30,185 nt of DNA from Bacillota bacterium (GTDB lineage Bacteria; Bacillota; Bacilli; Paenibacillales; NBRC-103111), in assembly GCA_023393235.1 (NCBI GenBank), contig JAEWMH010000100.1, positions 1 through 30,185 on the forward strand, written 5' to 3'. The notes beneath the pieces are model-generated. The model was not told the DNA's origin and did no database searches. It saw only the letters and a program-made list of their open reading frames with translations. Made by a program: the position numbers and the translations under genes. How positions within the stretch are numbered: the first letter of the stretch is position 1; each line of letters begins with the position of its first letter. This document shows positions 29,265-30,185 of the stretch, piece by piece.

Positions 29265-29302
29265 GGCCGCAGCCCGTATTTTGCCGGCGCTGCGGCCTTT
29301 TT
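29265..29302 (+). terminator. Terminator of the DUF421-spoVA operon
   Basis: GGCCGCAGC (29265-29273) pairs with GCTGCGGCC (29289-29297), followed by TTTTT. Confidence 0.9.
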
Positions 29303-29343
29303 GTCGATCCTTTTCGCACCCTTAAAAATTCCCTCTAATTTAC

Positions 29344-29359
29344 ATGTAAACGCTTGCAA
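29344..29359. promoter_or_regulatory. Catabolite-responsive element (cre)
   Basis: ATGTAAACGCTTGCAA fits every position of the cre pattern WTGNAANCGNWNNCWW. It overlaps the -35 box of the following promoter, a position that normally gives CcpA repression. Confidence 0.7.
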
Positions 29360-29383
29360 ACATGAATATCCGCTGCATATAAT
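29355..29383 (+). promoter_or_regulatory. Promoter of the 66-residue gene
   Basis: TTGCAA (29355-29360), 17-base spacer, perfect TATAAT (29378-29383). The leader then holds AGGAGG (29391-29396) without a matching start and a perfect 8-bp hairpin, GTCGTGTT/AACACGAC (29410-29429). Confidence 0.75.
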
Positions 29384-29457
29384 AGCTTTAGGAGGCACGG
29401 GTTCACAAGGTCGTGTTTGTTAACACGACTATAAAAAGATCGCGGGGAGGATCAGAA

Positions 29458-29658
29458 ATGAAACTGGGGATTGTCTTGCACAAGGATGACGCGCCAACCT
29501 TGGATGAATTGATTGAATCAGGAGCCGTTCTTCTGGTCAGGCGGCGCGGGCTTTTGTGCGAGGTGGACAGCGAGGTTTATCCCGTGGTGAAATCCAGGCT
29601 GGGACGCAGTGTGGTGGTACCGACCTCATACAGCATGTTTGAAAAAGCAATATACTGA
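29458..29658 (+). CDS. Small protein of unknown function, 66 residues
   Basis: Begins MKLGIVLHKDDAPTLDELIE. It is a compact, mixed alpha/beta, charged protein, with a short basic run LLVRRRG near 41-47 and one cysteine. There is no signal peptide or membrane helix. The GGGGAGG at 29444-29450 is 7 bases from ATG 29458, so I prefer this start to the GTG at 29413, which lies inside the leader hairpin. It is a single-gene unit: strong promoter with cre box, 5' leader of about 65 bases, and a terminator after it. I do not recognise a family. Confidence 0.7.
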   Translation: MKLGIVLHKDDAPTLDELIESGAVLLVRRRGLLCEVDSEVYPVVKSRLGRSVVVPTSYSMFEKAIY

Positions 29659-29692
29659 CCTGTGCCGGTCGGCATTCGTCTCGTACCACCCG

Positions 29693-29721
29693 AAATTCCC
29701 GCTGAGGCGGGAATTTTTTTT
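29693..29721 (+). terminator. Terminator after the 66-residue gene
   Basis: AAATTCCCGC, loop TGAG, GCGGGAATTT followed by further T. Confidence 0.92.
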
Positions 29722-29823
29722 ATTGTCTCGTCCGGGTGTCCTAACGTTTGCCAGAGGAGGAGACGATTCCTTATACTTGTAATGTGAATGAAACACTAGA
29801 AGTCCACCTCTAATAGAAAAAAA

Positions 29824-29832
29824 TGATATAAT
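29824..29832 (+). promoter_or_regulatory. Extended -10 promoter of the MoxR-type gene
   Basis: TGATATAAT: a TGn followed by perfect TATAAT (29827-29832), about 50 bases before the start codon. No good -35 box is seen 17 bases upstream, as is common for extended -10 promoters. Confidence 0.5.
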
Positions 29833-29883
29833 TAGGGTATGATACGGCGCTTTACACCGATATAAACCAACGGGAGGTTACAC

Positions 29884-30185
29884 ATGGAGGCTGTTCTGCA
29901 AGATGACCGGTCCGTACTTCAAGGACTCATATCCAATTTGGAAGCATGCATAATGGGAAAGAGCGAAGAGATCGGCCTATTGATTACCGCCCTTCTTGCC
30001 GGAGGACATGTGCTCTTGGAGGACGTTCCCGGCACCGGCAAAACGGTTTTGATCAAAGCGCTGGCCAAATCCATTGACGGGGAATACAGGCGGGTCCAGT
30101 GCAACCCGGATCTGCTGCCTACCGATATTACCGGCGTTTCAATTTTTCACCCCAGGAATGAAACCTTTTTATTCCGCCCCGGCCC
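29884..30185 (+). CDS. MoxR-type AAA+ ATPase (3' end cut by window)
   Basis: The first 100 residues of a MoxR-family ATPase. Such chaperone-like ATPases usually work with a von Willebrand (DUF58) protein and a transglutaminase-like membrane protein encoded next to them, to mature or assemble protein complexes. Seen here: a family-type start (LISNLEACIMGKSEEIGLLITALLAGGHVLLEDVPGTGKT) with the Walker A in GTGKT, and the pore region RVQCNPDLLPTDITGVSIF. ATG 29884 has GGGAGGT about 6 bases upstream. The rest, including Walker B and the sensor regions, lies outside the window. Confidence 0.92.
   Translation, partial: MEAVLQDDRSVLQGLISNLEACIMGKSEEIGLLITALLAGGHVLLEDVPGTGKTVLIKALAKSIDGEYRRVQCNPDLLPTDITGVSIFHPRNETFLFRPG

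Overview
The window looks like chromosomal DNA of a spore-forming, plant-polysaccharide-degrading Firmicute, most probably Paenibacillus or a close relative. The evidence is moderately high GC coding sequence, strong AGGAGG-type ribosome binding sites, Spo0E-like and SpoVA sporulation proteins, the CcpN/PPDK-regulator gene pair, an AraR-type GntR/LacI arabinose repressor, and intergenic repeat arrays. I see no rRNA, tRNA, CRISPR array, transposase or phage gene. Both ends cut a gene: an M48 metalloprotease on the left and a MoxR-type AAA+ ATPase on the right.

Layout: 1-1572 holds the M48 peptidase fragment and an overlapping alpha/beta-hydrolase. 1573-2858 is mostly non-coding, with a 52-bp-period direct repeat and two small candidate genes. 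2859-3569 is a HAD phosphatase. 3673-7460 is a carbon-flux control locus: glpX on the minus strand, divergent from ccpN, then a PPDK regulatory protein, then an orphan response regulator. 7517-8365 is a secreted repeat-containing protein. 8940-10496 is a DeoR regulator with a KduD-type dehydrogenase. 10744-11955 is an alpha/beta hydrolase behind a small coiled-coil protein. 12172-17215 is the arabinose locus araR-araD-araB-araA, with two AraR-like operators. 17376-19903 holds a CE7 acetyl esterase and a secreted metallophosphoesterase. 20079-21269 is a PatB/MalY C-S lyase. 21854-25902 is a fucose-type locus: a LacI regulator divergent from fucI, then fucA. 26158-29243 is sporulation-related: a Spo0E-like phosphatase, a 25-residue membrane peptide, and DUF421-spoVAC-spoVAD-spoVAEb. 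29458-29658 is a small unknown gene behind a strong promoter with a cre box.

How the genes fit together: most of the window concerns use of plant cell-wall sugars (arabinose, deacetylated xylan or pectin, fucose-type deoxysugars, ketodeoxyuronates) and the switch between glycolysis and gluconeogenesis. No sugar transporter and no fuculokinase lie here, so these loci depend on genes elsewhere. Regulators sit next to their likely targets with visible operators: a CcpN-type box on the glpX promoter, palindromes at the araD, araR, deoR and fucI promoters, and cre at 29344.

The most unusual structure is a set of four intergenic arrays, each built on a unit of about 50 bp. Their core sequences differ. 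Three of the four reverse orientation around a centre, so that a transcript could fold into a long hairpin. A second notable point is ccpN, which appears to begin at an AUC codon. All identifications are from reading the sequence; no database search was run.
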